Of a stretch of 64,000 nucleotides of DNA, positions 49,240-61,700 are shown one piece after another. The stretch's first letter is position 1. Each line of letters opens with the position of its first letter. Source of the stretch: Haemophilus haemolyticus M19501 (GTDB lineage Bacteria > Pseudomonadota > Gammaproteobacteria > Enterobacterales > Pasteurellaceae); NCBI RefSeq assembly GCF_000222025.1, contig NZ_AFQO01000015.1:124001-188000 (forward strand), in the 5' to 3' direction. The translations under genes were made by a program, and so were the position numbers. Under the pieces are notes generated by a model. That model ran no database searches and was not told the DNA's origin. It was given only the letters and a program-made list of their open reading frames with translations.

Positions 49240-49314
49240 TGGCTGGGGTACTAGGATTCGAACCTAGGGATGCCGAGATCAAAACCCGGTGCCTTACCGC
49301 TTGGCGATACCCCA
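49240..49314 (-). tRNA. tRNA-Gln (anticodon TTG), copy 1
   Basis: Same sequence as the neighbouring copy. TGGGGTA pairs with TACCCCA, anticodon TTG, CCA encoded. Between tRNA-Leu and the second Gln copy, all on the minus strand. Confidence 0.97.
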
Positions 49315-49342
49315 ACTACTATTTGACTTACAAAGCGATAAA

Positions 49343-49427
49343 TGGTGCGGGACGAGGGACTTGAACCCACACACCTCTCGGCGCCAGAACCTAAATCTGG
49401 TGCGTCTACCAATTTCGCCAGTCCCGC
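49343..49427 (-). tRNA. tRNA-Leu (anticodon TAG)
   Basis: An 85-base class II tRNA with a long variable arm (CGCCGAGAGGTGTG). Acceptor GCGGGAC pairs with GTCCCGC; anticodon arm CCAGA-TTTAGGT-TCTGG gives TAG; CCA is encoded. Confidence 0.97.
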
Positions 49428-49432
49428 AAATT

Positions 49433-49509
49433 TGGTGGCTACAGCGAGATTCGAACTTGCGACCCCAACATTATGAGTGTTGTGCTCTAACCAACTGAGC
49501 TATGTAGCC
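49433..49509 (-). tRNA. tRNA-Met elongator (anticodon CAT)
   Basis: A 77-base cloverleaf with GGCTACA/TGTAGCC acceptor and anticodon arm CAACA-CTCATAA-TGTTG giving CAT. A 7-bp paired acceptor identifies the elongator, not the initiator. First gene of the operon. Met-Leu-Gln-Gln is the order of E. coli metT-leuW-glnU-glnW. Confidence 0.96.
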
Positions 49510-49550
49510 ATTACCTTAATTTGCCTAACCATATCGGCTTTGCGGGGCGT

Positions 49551-49579
49551 ATTATGCTGATTTTGGCGATACTCGTCAA
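49551..49579 (-). promoter_or_regulatory. Promoter of the tRNA operon
   Basis: Minus strand TTGACG (49574-49579), 17 bases, CATAAT (49551-49556), then a GC-rich discriminator ACGCCCCGC typical of stringently controlled stable RNA promoters. Confidence 0.8.
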
Positions 49580-49873
49580 ATACTTTTTTTAAAATATTTG
49601 GATTTTCCCTTTCATTTGATTATTAATAAAACACATCAATTATTTTTTACGCATTTATAGTCTGAATTCCCAACGAGATTATTCGTTTTACGCTTTAATT
49701 TTTCTCTCTTGTCATAATCAGATTTATGACAAAGATCATGTCTAAATATAGTTGTGTTTAAAAAACAAACACTCTATAAATTTTAAACAAAAATCTATTT
49801 GACAATAAAAAGCTAACTCGTTATTTGTATAGCTAATTATATAAAAAAACACACAACATCAATGGAGTATCTT

Positions 49874-51226
49874 ATGTCCCATCTCTCAGTCGCCAAATTT
49901 GGCGGAACATCTGTAGCCAATCATGCAGCTATGACGGCTTGTGCAAAAATTGTCATCGCTGATCCAAATACACGCGTAGTCGTGCTTTCTGCATCAGCTG
50001 GTGTGACGAATTTATTAGTTGCGTTAGCAAATGGTGTAGAAGCGACAGAACGTGAAAAATTAATTGGTGAAATCCGTCAAATTCAAGAGAATATTTTAAA
50101 TGAATTAAAAGACGACAGCCATGTTCGTCCGATTATTGAAAAATATCTTGAAAATATTACCGCACTTTCTGAAGCGGCTAGTCTTGCGACTTCACCAGCA
50201 TTAACCGATGAACTCATCAGCCACGGTGAAATGATGTCAACTCAAATCTTTATTGAGATTTTACGTGAACAAAACGCATCGGGTACTTGGGTTGATGTAC
50301 GTACAATTGTTGCAACCAATAACCATTTTGGTAAAGCCGCACCAAATGATGAACAAACTCAATCAAACAGCGATAGCATTTTAAAACCATTAATTGACCA
50401 CGGTGAATTAGTCATCACCCAAGGTTTTATCGGACGTGAGCCAAGCGGTAAAACAACTACATTAGGCCGTGGCGGTAGCGACTACTCTGCTGCTTTGTTA
50501 GCCGAAGTATTAAATGCAAAAGATGTTTTAATTTGGACTGATGTTGCGGGTATTTACACAACCGATCCACGCATTGTTCCTGCTGCACAACGCATCGACA
50601 CAATGAGCTTTGCTGAAGCAGCTGAAATGGCAACCTTTGGCGCAAAAGTGCTACACCCAGCCACATTACTCCCTGCTGTACGCAGCAATATCCCCGTTTA
50701 TGTGGGGTCAAGTAAAGCACCAGAAGCAGGCGGAACTTGGGTCACTCGCGATCCTCAACCTCGTCCAACTTTCCGTGCAATTGCATTACGCCGAGATCAA
50801 ACTTTACTCACTCTTTCAAGCTTAAGTATGCTGCATGCGCAAGGTTTCTTAGCGAATGTATTTAACATTTTGGCTAAACACAAAATTTCAGTGGATACTA
50901 TCACCACATCAGAAGTGAGCGTTGCATTAACATTAGATAAAACTGGCTCAGCATCTTCAGGAGCGGAATTACTTTCAACCGAATTATTAGATGAGCTTCG
51001 TCAATATTGTGCAGTAAAAGTCGATACTGGATTGTCATTAGTTGCATTAATCGGCAACGACTTACATATTGCTTCCGGTGTAGCAAAACGTATTTTTGAT
51101 ACGCTTCAATCTTATAACGTGCGCATGATTAGTTATGGCGCGAGTACCAACAATATTTGTATGCTCGTGCAAAGTGAACATGCTGACGAAGTCGTTCGTT
51201 CATTACACAAATCTTTATTTGAATAG
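49874..51226 (+). CDS. lysC: Lysine-sensitive aspartokinase III
   Basis: The 450-residue enzyme has the kinase start SVAKFGGTSVANH, then GRGGSDYSAALLAEVL and WTDVAGIYTTDPR, and two C-terminal ACT domains. It starts lysine and threonine synthesis. The start is the ATG at 49874; a start four codons earlier would overlap the GGAG site. The 364-base upstream gap holds the tRNA promoter, a perfect TTGACA (49799-49804) with only a weak -10 (TATTTG), and AT-rich DNA. No lysine riboswitch is present. Confidence 0.95.
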   Translation: MSHLSVAKFGGTSVANHAAMTACAKIVIADPNTRVVVLSASAGVTNLLVALANGVEATEREKLIGEIRQIQENILNELKDDSHVRPIIEKYLENITALSEAASLATSPALTDELISHGEMMSTQIFIEILREQNASGTWVDVRTIVATNNHFGKAAPNDEQTQSNSDSILKPLIDHGELVITQGFIGREPSGKTTTLGRGGSDYSAALLAEVLNAKDVLIWTDVAGIYTTDPRIVPAAQRIDTMSFAEAAEMATFGAKVLHPATLLPAVRSNIPVYVGSSKAPEAGGTWVTRDPQPRPTFRAIALRRDQTLLTLSSLSMLHAQGFLANVFNILAKHKISVDTITTSEVSVALTLDKTGSASSGAELLSTELLDELRQYCAVKVDTGLSLVALIGNDLHIASGVAKRIFDTLQSYNVRMISYGASTNNICMLVQSEHADEVVRSLHKSLFE

Positions 51227-51238
51227 AGTAAAAAGCCT

Positions 51239-51270
51239 AAAGTGCGGTGAAAAATCACCGCACTTTTTCT
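51239..51270 (+). terminator. Inverted uptake-signal terminator of lysC
   Basis: AAAGTGCGGTGA (51239-51250) pairs with TCACCGCACTTT (51255-51266), followed by TTCT. Confidence 0.85.
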
Positions 51271-51343
51271 TTTATATCATTGAGATTAAAGCTAAAAAAG
51301 AGTAAAGTAAACGGCTGTTCATTTGACTAATTTAACCGAATAA

Positions 51344-52654
<1,311 letters not shown>

Positions 52655-52668
52655 TTTTTTTGATTTTC

Positions 52669-52701
52669 AGACCGCACTTTAAAAGAGCGGTCTTTTTTTA
52701 C
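52669..52701 (+). terminator. Terminator of purA
   Basis: AGACCGC (52669-52675) pairs with GCGGTCT (52687-52693), followed by seven T. One arm is part of an uptake-signal core. Confidence 0.87.
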
Positions 52702-52721
52702 CTTGTTTTTACAAAAAACTA

Positions 52722-52757
52722 AAAGGGCTAAGTCCTATTTACAGAACTTAGCCCTTT
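52722..52757 (-). terminator. Terminator of the adhesin gene
   Basis: AAAGGGCTAAGT (52722-52733) pairs with ACTTAGCCCTTT (52746-52757), 29 bases after the adhesin stop on the minus strand. It is an alternative second stop for purA on the other strand. Confidence 0.7.
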
Positions 52758-52785
52758 AATTTACTCGCTATAAAGTGCGGTTAGA

Positions 52786-55700
52786 TTACCAGAAGTATCC
52801 TACTGCTGCACCACTCGTCACTTCACCTTGCGTGTTAGCCCCCATTGAGAAACGAATACCATATTTACCATTATCAGAAACACGAGAGTAACCCACAGCC
52901 ACTGCAGCTTGGTCTTTATGCTGACCAATACCCGCTGTTGCGACAGATTGACCTGGTTTATGCGGTTGTAATAAGTTAGCCATCGCAGCAGAAGTCGCCA
53001 TGCCCGCATTCATACGGTTGCCTAATTTATTAATTTGGCCTTGTAACTTATTACCCATCGCATGTAACTGGCTACCATTTATAGCATCTTTAGAAGTTGC
53101 TGAAATTTGACCAGGTGCAACACCAGTAATTTTCGCACCATTCACACTAAGTTCAGCAGGCTGAGCTGGTGTAGCTGGGCTAGTCGCTGTTGCTGGTTTT
53201 GCAGGTTGGGCTGCTTTACCTGTAATCTTAGGACCTTCTTTACCAAATTGGACACTATCAAATTGAGGGGTCATTGAAGTTGCAATCGCAATATCACGAC
53301 CATTACGTGTAATCTCAATATTGTTACCTGCATCAACATTAACCGTCTCATCCATTTTAACTTTAGTTGGAGAAGTATTACCTGAAATGACTTTACCTGT
53401 TGAACCTTCTACCGTTCTAGAATGAACATTGATGCCACTATTTTGTAATTGATCAACATTCACCGCATCACTTGGTTTCGTACCCCATGCAACATTAGAG
53501 ATGACGGTACCGCCAGTACCTTTATCTAAGCCTTTATCTTTTAGATATTGTACTTTAGCTTCTTTCTTCGCTGCATCCACTGCGGCTTTAGAAGCGGCCT
53601 CAATAACATCCTTAGATTGACCTTTCAATAAATCCTTAATCTTCTCTTCTGCAGCTTTTGCGGCAGCTTCTTGTTTACCCGTCAATTCAGCAAGCTGAAT
53701 TGTAGTTAAATCTTCTTTACGACTTGTTGAGGTGTATTTATCTCCTAAGCCATCAGGATCCATTGAAGCTGATGTACGAACGTTACTTGGTTCTACTTCT
53801 TTGGTTGTATCAAGTGTACCATCTGCTTTAACTAGGTGCCATTTACCATCAGCAGCTTTAGCAACCTTATTACCATCCTTATCTTTAGAGGTAATTTGAC
53901 TAATTGGCAAATCAACATTAAATCTCACATAAGTATTTGTGATTTTTTTACCATCTTTATTCACCTCATCCATAGTTACAGCTTGAACTTTGGTATTTTT
54001 ACCATCGGCAAAACGAACATTGTCATCTGGATTTACTTTCTCAAGTTTATCTGCTGATAACGCTTTACTATCATCATTAAATGCTTCATTAGCTTTAGAT
54101 GAATCAGCCAAACCAACATTCCAACCTGATTCTTGAATAGCAGTTGCTACTGTATTTCCTGTTACAAATCCTGAACCGTTATTTTCAACTTTATCTTTAT
54201 TTGTAGTTTCAACTGGTTTAGTTTTATCAACTTTACCATTTACATCTTTTTCATAAAGTTTTCCATCTTTATCTCTTATTGCTTCTATAACTGTTCCATC
54301 TTCTTTTGTAACTTTTACATTATTTGTTACAGTTCCTTCTTTGATACCTACTGTAATTTCACGAATTCCATCAGCAGTAGTTTTTCCAGTGACTTCAATA
54401 CCATTTTCACCTTTAAAGTCTACTTTGTTAGCATTACGTACTTGGTCATTATAGTTATTATCTGGCGTTCCTACTACCCATCCAAGTTTTTTAGCATCTT
54501 CAACAGATAACGCATTAGTTGATTTTGAATTATCTAAATCTGCTAATCCTGCTTTATCTGGATTTACTGGTGTTAATGGAGTTGCTCCATCTACTGGTTT
54601 TCCATCTGTTCCAACTTTTTCTTTTTCATACCATTTTCCATTATTTGCAAGTGCTAATTCTTTATTATCTTTATCTTTAACGGTTTCTCCTGCTGCTGGT
54701 TGGATTGTTTTAGTTCCACTCGCTACATTTGTTAATGTACTTGGTGTTCCTACTTTACCATCTTTCGCATCATTTGGATTAACCAAACTAGATACTATAT
54801 TATTTTTGGCTTCTGGTTGTTTATCTAAAGCTGTTCCATCAGAATTTTTAAATTCCTTAGTTGTTGGATCATACACTTTTCCTTCTAAATCTTTAGGATT
54901 GTAATATTTTCCATCTTCACCTTTTTTAACAATGTTTCCATCTGCATCTGTATATTTTACAGGTAAGTCTACAACATCAACTTTTACAGTTGTTACTGTT
55001 TTAACTTTTCCAGAAGCATCTAACACTTCCTTCGTTGCAAGTTTCACATTGGTATTATCACCATCTGCAAATCTTAATTCATCATTAGGATTTACTTTCT
55101 CATCTTCATTTTTGAAATCTGATACTGGTAATGCTTTATTATTTTTACCTACAATAAATCCTGATTTTTCAATAGCATCTGCAACTTGATTTCCTGTTAC
55201 AAACTTAGATCCATTATTTCGAGTTACAGTTATGCCATCTATAGGATTTGCCCCATTATTTGGAGCTCCGTTTGTCACATCTCCATTGTTATAAACTTTT
55301 CCATCATTTGCTATAGTTCCAACTGGATCTTTTCCTTGTTTAGGTTGTCCATCTGTTCCTATATCTTCAGGTTTATAAACTTTATCTCCAACTTTAACAA
55401 GTTTAGTTCCATCAGCTTTTGTTATTTCAGTTGAAGTGACTTCTCCAGCTTCCATTTCAAATGTTAATGTTCTTACACCTTTATCATCAGTTTTTCCACT
55501 TACTTGTATTCCATTTTTGCCAACGAATTTTACTTCGTTAGCGTTACGTACTTGATCTGAGTAGCTGTTGCCTTCTGCTGACACTACCCAACCCATGTTT
55601 TGTAAGTCGCCGATAGTAGCAGCGTTATTAGGGTTAGAGTTTGTGAAATCGATTAAACCAGACTTTTCAGAGTTAGCTGGTTTAGCTACTAGTTGTTGTA

Positions 55701-58700
55701 CAGTCGCTCCATTATTTGGTTTACCATTTGTTAAGTCAGCTGCTTTATACCATTTACCGTCGTTGCCTTTTTCAAGAACATCGCCATCTGCATTTTTAGG
55801 TGCCAATGGGTTAGCTACTGGTATTGCATTTTCTTTTGGTTTACCATTTGGTTCCACTTGATCTGCTGGATACCATTTGCCATCGTTAGCCAATTTCACT
55901 GCTGGTTTAGCATCTGTTGCTTCTGTACCATCAGCTGCTACTGGAGTAAATGTTTTCGCACCGTTCGCAACATTGCCCAATTGGTTTGGCGTGTTTACAT
56001 TGTTACCTGGGTTATCTTTTGTATTGTCCACATTTGGATTTACCAAGTTAGTATTCACTGTCGTTGGTGTTTTACCAGCTTTCGGTGTAATTGTTGGCGG
56101 TTGTGTTGGATCCGCTGCCGGAGTCACAGTCACATCTTCACGTGAATACAATTTGCCATCGTTCGCACGTACATATCCATTCGTTGGATTACCAGCTGTA
56201 TCTCTTTCGATATTTGGTGTGCCATCTGGATTTGTACGATAGAACGCATCGCCTACTTTTACCACTGGAATTTTTTTACCATTAGCATCTGTAATCGTGT
56301 TTGTGACAGGCAAGCCTGTTACATTCACTTGTACATGAGATGTTAAGTTATCATCTGTTGTAACAGATACGGTTGTGTTACCACCATCACGGAAGTTTAC
56401 AGTGTCATATGGTTTCACGAAGTCTACAGCTTTACCGTTGCCTTGTAAGTTCCAGCCAGCGTTTAATACATCACCAATCGTAGCCGCATTATTACCAATA
56501 TAGTCTGGATTTGTTGTTCCATTTTCTAATTTAGGATTGGCAAGTTTTGCAGCTTCAGCAGCGCTAATTGGGCCATGCGTTACATTTGCTTTGTCAGCCT
56601 TCTTAGGCACTACTGTACCATCTGGTTTTGTAATAACTTCATTTCCATCATCCACTTGATCTAAGTTGTGTTTCACATTAGTTAAGGATGTCGGTGTAGA
56701 AACAGATTTATTTGGTTCCGCATTTGTATTCGATACATTTGGATTTGTCAGTGTATTACCTAATGTTACTGGCTTAGCACCCGTTACTGGTGTAATCGTT
56801 GTAGCACCTGTAACAGGATCCTTAGTGAAAGTCACATTTCCAGCTGGATAGTAATTACCATCATCCGCTTTCACATAGCCATTTGTTGGATTACCATCTG
56901 CATTTGTTTGAATGTTCGGTGTACCATCACCATTTACAGGATAATAATTGTCACCTACTTTTGTTAAGTGTACCGGACCATCCTCTGTATTCACAGTTGT
57001 TGCCACAGGTAGGCCTACTACGTTGAAAGTCACATTACTTGTAGTGCCATCATCCGATGTGGTTACTACAGCGACAGTGTTACCACCATCACGGAAGTTT
57101 ACAGTGTCAAATGGTTTTACGAAGTCTTTCGCTGCACCATTGTTTTGTAAGTTCCAACCTGCGTTCAATACGTCAGAAACTGTGGCTGCATTGTTACCAA
57201 TGTACTTCGGATTAGCTTGTCCATCTTTTGTTTTTGGATTTGATAATGCCGCAGCTTCTTCCGCTTTTAATGGCGCTTTGTTGATCTTTTCTACATCGCC
57301 TGCTTTTTCTTTACCATCTGGAGTCGTAATCGTTTTAGAACCATCATTTACATTTGGAATGTTATTTTTTACATTTTTCAATGTCGTTGGGCTTGTTGTG
57401 CCTTCTGGTCCATTGATGGATGTAATCACATCACCTTTTGGAACTTCTGCACCAGATCCATCAAGCTTTTCAAAGAATTTAAGCTCTTCTTTTCCAGTAT
57501 CTGGATTTGTAACCATCTTAGGATATACTTTTGTTCCATCTGCTTTTGTATAGTTCACTGGTGTAACAGAGTTATTCGTAGACGTTTGGTCATCTACTTT
57601 CACAGTGATAGTACGTACACCGTCGACTGTTTTACCAGATACAATCGCAGTGCCTGCACCTACAAATTTCACTTCGTTTGCATTTTTCACTGTATCTGTA
57701 TACGCCTTGTCTGTTTCACCTGTTGTTTTATCCGAAGATACAATCCAACCCATGTTACGTAGATCACCTACAGTAGCGGCAGTGTTGTCGCTTACTTTTG
57801 GTTTGGAACCATCTGTTGGAGTCGATAAATCGATTAAGCCATTATTCGCTTTTGTAGATCCTGGAACTTCTTTTCCATCTACTGTATCACCATATTTTTG
57901 TAATCCAGATGTTACATTTCCTAGTTGTGTAGGATCTGTCGTTTTCTTATTCGGCTCTGTAGTTGTATTAGTTACATTTGGATTCACCAATTTAGATGTT
58001 AATGGATTTGTAGTAGTATCAATCGGTTGAATTACCACACCATTTTCATCAAGAGGTTGACCATTGGCATTGACCTTAGTGCTTGGTTTACCATTCGCAT
58101 CCACTGGTTGACCTTTATCGTTGACTTTGTAGTATTTATCTCCAATTTTAGATACTGGTGTGCCATCTGCTGTTGTGTATGTCACAGGTAACCCTGTTAC
58201 ATTGTACGTTACATTGCTTGTAGTGCCATCATCTGATGTAGTCACTACCGCTGTTGTATTGATACCATTCACAAAGTTTACAGTATCATATGGTTTTACG
58301 AAATCTTTCGCAGTGCCATTATTTTGTAAGTTCCAGCCTGCTTGTAATACATCGCCTACTGTTGCTGCATTATGTGTGTTTACATAATTATTCGCTGTTG
58401 GATTTTTTGTATCTACACCTGCATGGCTTGTCGTTGGTGCTGTTGTATTTGTTTTAGCACCATCCAAGTTACCTTCTACATTAGACAATGTAGTTGGTGT
58501 TTTTGTGCCTTTTGGCCCATTTACGGAAGTGATTACCTCACTAGGCGGAATTTCTGTACCTGATCCATCTGGGTTCGGATAGAATTTAACGGATTTAGTG
58601 CCATCCCCATTATCTACTTCTTTAGGATATACTTTCGTGCCATCTTTTTTCGTATAGCTCACAGGTGTAACAGATTTATTCGTAGACGTTTGGTCATCCA

Positions 58701-61700
58701 CTTTCACAGTAATTGTACGCACATTGCCTTCTGTTTTACCTGTTACAATGGCTGTGCCTTCGCCAACGAATCTTACTTCGTTTGCATTTTTCACTGTATC
58801 GGAGTATTCCTTAATTAAATCATCTGTCTTTTTATTAGAAGATACAACCCAGCCCATGTTACGTAAATCACCTACGGTAGCGGCGTTATTGTCCGATACT
58901 TTTGAACCTGTACTTGAGTTGCCTAAATTTATTAAATCTTTTTTGGCATCAGTACCGCCATAATTGGTCAGTCCGCTGTTTACATCCGTAATCGCCTTAT
59001 CACCTGCACTAATGCCGTCTTTATTGACGGTTATGGCTTTAGGTGCTGTGCCGCCTGCCGGGGTCGGAGCCTGAATGGTCAATCCGTCGCCATTTATTTT
59101 GGTGGTTACATCACCTTTTTTAAACTCGGCAGAAGTTAAGTCGCTGAGGGTTTTAGATAACGCATAGGTAAAGGTTTTTTCCGAGCGTTTTAATAGCAAG
59201 TTTTTACCTGCGTCTAAAGTCAATACGCCATCTGCACCCACTTGTTGGGCATCCGTATCACTATCCGCAGTCTTATCGCCTTCAACCAGCTCGCTACCTG
59301 AGTTGCTTGCCTTCGCTTTCCATGTAACCAAATTTTTAATCTTGGTTTCACCATCTGCAGTAATGTTACTTAGATTTTTATCGGCTTTGTCATCAACAGA
59401 ATCGATTTTCGCTTTGGTCTCAGCGTTAATTTTAACTGTTACGCTATCTCCTGATGCCTCCGTCTCAATGCCGTTTGCACCATTGATATTAAACTTCATC
59501 CCCCCAGCCTTATTCAAGCTTTGACCGTTTGTTTCGCTCTTATTGTCGCCGCCCAATTTGATATTGTTATTGGCAACGGCGTTAAATTGGCTGCCGTTAA
59601 TCGCATCTTTAGAATCTGCGCTAATGTTTCCGTCTGCGACGTTGGTAATTTTGACCGGATCAGTTCCGTTGCTGCCAGATACTTTCAAATTGTTACCGTC
59701 TTTAGTTAATTTAGGACCGTCATTCCCACCGAGCTGTATGCTGTTGAACTTGACATCGTCTTTGGTTGCAAAGGTAAATTTGCCTTGTGCCTGAGTAATC
59801 TTGATGTTTTTATCGGCTTCGAAGGTTACTGTATCGCCAGCTTTGACTTCTTGCTCTTTCTTACCACTATTTTCGCCGTTTGTTGTGGCAGCAGAAGTTG
59901 CCTTCCAAGCAGCCGCTTTAATGGCATCTGCCACGTTGCCTACGGTGGCGATTTTGTCTTTATCGGCATCGGCTACGGTTGGTACAGATGAGGCAGTAAT
60001 GTTGCCGGTATTAACTTTAACGCCGCCATTTGTTACTTCTAAAGACTTATCTGCTGCTTTTACCTTGATTTTGTTGGTCGTAGCATCTTTTTCCAAACCA
60101 TCACCAAGGTTTACGCTGTATTTGATTGTGCTGGTTATCTTGTCTGTATTTTTAACAGATACAGTTGTGCCGTCGCCGTCAACAAAATTAACGGTGTCAT
60201 AGGCGGTAACAAAATCTTTTGCCGTGTTATTTCCTTGCAAGTTCCAGCCTGCATTCAATACATCGCCCACGGTTGCCGCATTGGTTTCGGTAAGTGCGGT
60301 CGGTTTTGTTGCTGAAGTTGTCGGCGCATTTGTACCGGTTTTTGCACCGTCAAGGTTACCGGCTACATTGGTAATCGTATTGCTGCCGTTATTTAAACCG
60401 TTTTCGGTCAATGAAACCGGATTCTTGCCTGTAGCCGGAGTAATGGTTACACCTTCATTGGTAAGTTTGGTGGTCGGCGCATTTGTGCCTGTACCTTTAA
60501 ACTCCGCACTGGTTAAGTTACTTAATTCCGGATTCAAGCTATAAGTTACTTTACCGTTCGCTTCCTGTTTCACGGTTAAGTTTTTACCTGCCACCATTTC
60601 AACGGTTTTGCCCGGGTTGATAACTTCGTCACCGGTTGATGCAGCATCTTTCTTACCGTCGGCAGTGGCAGAAGTCTTCAGTGTAAAGCCGGATGTGTTA
60701 ATCATATCCGCAACATTTTTAGCCGTAGCAACGCCTTTTTTATCTACATTGTCATTTAATGCGGTCTCGGCATCTTTGACTTTTTTCTCAGCCTCTTTCT
60801 TTTGTTCATCTGTCGCATCTTTAGGCAATGCAGCCAACTCGTCTTTTGCAGCTTTTAATTCTTCTTGGAGTTTAGAATTAGTTGATGGCGCAATCACAGA
60901 ACCGTCTTTGCTTGAAACAAGCTCGGCAGTTTTAACATCAGGCACTTCCACATCAACGGTAATGGTGCGAATACCTGTCGTAGGATCTGTTTTACCCGAT
61001 ACTTTGGCTGCGTTTTTGCCGACGAATTTCACTTCGTCCGCATTTCTCACAACATCACTGTAGGCTTTGCCGTCTGCACCAGTCGCTTTATCTGATGAGA
61101 TTTTCCAGCCCATATTAGCCAAATCCCGCACAGTGGCGGCAGAGTTTAAAACATTGTCTGCCAATGCCGTCTGATTATGTGCCGTACCAAGATTGACCAA
61201 TTTCGGTTGGGTTGCGGGTGCGATGCCATCCGGTGCGCTTGTAACCGTTGTTGTATTCAATACCGAACCTACGCCTGTAATCTGCGTCGGTTTCGCATCC
61301 TTACCCGTGCCGCTGCTGATATTCAACGCGGTCGTCGGGGCTTTCCCTGTCTGATTATTATCGGCAGATGTTGCCGCTCCGGTTGTTAAGTTAACCGGTT
61401 TTTTACCGTTCGCAGCCGTGTCCTCTGCTCCCACTTTCACAGAATCAAACGATACGTCTTTATCCGTTGCAAAGGTAAAGTTTTTACCATCACGTTTGAC
61501 ACGTAGGTTTTTGCCTGCCGTAAAGGTTACTTCATCGCCTGCGGCAATGCCTTCACCTGCTTTTGTGCCATCGTTTGTTTTTTCATTGTCTGCAATCTCT
61601 GCATCTGTGTTGGTCGCTTTAGCCATCCATTTCGCAGAGTTAACGGCATTTGCCACCGCATCAACTGTTGCCAGTTTACCTTTATCTGCAGCATCTGCAG

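Noticed and set aside
49510..49873. Lysine riboswitch before lysC
   Set aside because: None of the L-box blocks (AGAGGTGC, GCCGA, GAAAGGGGCGAC) occurs there.
56948..57553. Long open frames antisense to the adhesin gene (also at 60608-61063, 62456-63052 and others)
   Set aside because: They follow from the repetitive, stop-poor codons of the adhesin strand, have no ribosome sites and show no known domain.
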